Assembly (NCBI GenBank): GCA_001247695.2
Contig: LGRX02027647.1
Coordinates: 1 to 64,000 of the forward strand
Direction: 5' to 3'
Source: Cymbomonas tetramitiformis
Lineage: Eukaryota; Chlorophyta; Pyramimonadophyceae; Pyramimonadales; Pyramimonadaceae
DNA: 64,000 nucleotides
The translations under genes and the position numbers were made by a program. The notes under the pieces were generated by a model. It saw only the letters and a program-made list of their open reading frames with translations. It searched no databases and was not told the DNA's origin. This document shows positions 63,995 through 64,000 of the stretch, piece by piece. Each line of letters begins with the position of its first letter. Within the stretch, counting starts at the first letter, position 1.

Positions 63995-64000
63995 TTTTAC
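63371..64000 (-). repeat. 483-bp tandem duplication in the 5' part of element 2
   Basis: 63372-63525 and 63855-64000 share GTTACAGCGTTACA, TTGCCCT or CTGCCCT, TGTAACxCCC, GGTGGGCCCC and a closing ATTTTTAC/GTTTTTAC. Protein-level repeats (TPRNFGTPKGRH versus TPQNFHTTTKMH) show both copies are read in the same frame. The second copy is cut by the window edge. Confidence 0.75.

Larger units (their letters stand above)
53647..64000 (-). mobile_element. Dual-endonuclease non-LTR retrotransposon (element 2), 5' end beyond the window
   Basis: It shares with element 1 the order Ulp1, APE-like endonuclease, RT, PCIF1-like domain, RNase H, Cys-rich knuckle and restriction-like endonuclease, and the same T6-C-Tn-C-T4-C sense-strand terminus. 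It lacks the second Ulp1 domain and about 900 residues around it. It is inserted in the hAT-like gene. Its coding region is one frame except for a one-base break at a homopolymer (58632-58638). Protein similarity to element 1 is clear but modest, so they are different families of the same clade. Confidence 0.85.

Overview
This is a repeat-dominated stretch of a eukaryotic nuclear genome. Spliceosome-type intron borders, chromodomain Ty3/gypsy elements, very large non-LTR retrotransposons, a hAT-like gene and satellite arrays all point that way, and nothing looks bacterial. The kinds of element present recall algae or other protists: non-LTR elements with two endonucleases as in the Dualen/RandI clade of green algae, and LTR elements carrying DNA methyltransferases. 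The species cannot be named from the sequence. Base composition is mosaic: GC-rich elements lie beside AT-rich islands, chiefly 42.3-47.2 kb.

Layout. 0-3 kb: a Gag-like ORF with an unusual zinc knuckle and C-terminal hydrophobic segments. 3.3-4.9 kb: four tandem copies of a 330-455 bp repeat. 6.0-24.0 kb: a complete non-LTR retrotransposon (element 1, minus strand) flanked by an exact 11-bp target-site duplication. It encodes a separate ORF1 and a giant ORF with two Ulp1-like proteases, an APE-like endonuclease, reverse transcriptase, a PCIF1-like methyltransferase-type domain, RNase H, a zinc knuckle and a restriction-like endonuclease. 24.4-27.8 kb: a decayed Ty3/gypsy chromovirus. 29-42 kb: a second, elaborate Ty3/gypsy element (plus strand). 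Its pol contains a Dam-type adenine methyltransferase between RNase H and integrase and a C5-cytosine methyltransferase after the chromodomain; Gag is preceded by a large ORF with Sfi1-like tryptophan repeats and a coiled coil.

42.3-47.2 kb is an AT-rich island with an intronless beta-class DNA methyltransferase behind three hairpin repeats, then minus-strand exons and genes (Cys-rich zinc modules, a Trp-rich protein, a SWIM-finger protein). Seven near-identical copies of the palindrome GTCATCGATGAC punctuate it. 47.8-53.6 kb holds a split gene: a C2H2-finger exon and a hAT-like exon separated by an intron of about 4 kb filled by a 200-bp satellite (15.7 copies, no indels). That gene is interrupted by the 3' end of element 2 (53.65-64 kb, minus strand), a relative of element 1 that runs off the window.

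The most notable systems are the LTR retrotransposon with two DNA methyltransferases of different base specificity and the dual-endonuclease non-LTR family with a PCIF1-like domain. Several frame breaks fall in homopolymers, so assembly error must be excluded before calling those genes dead.
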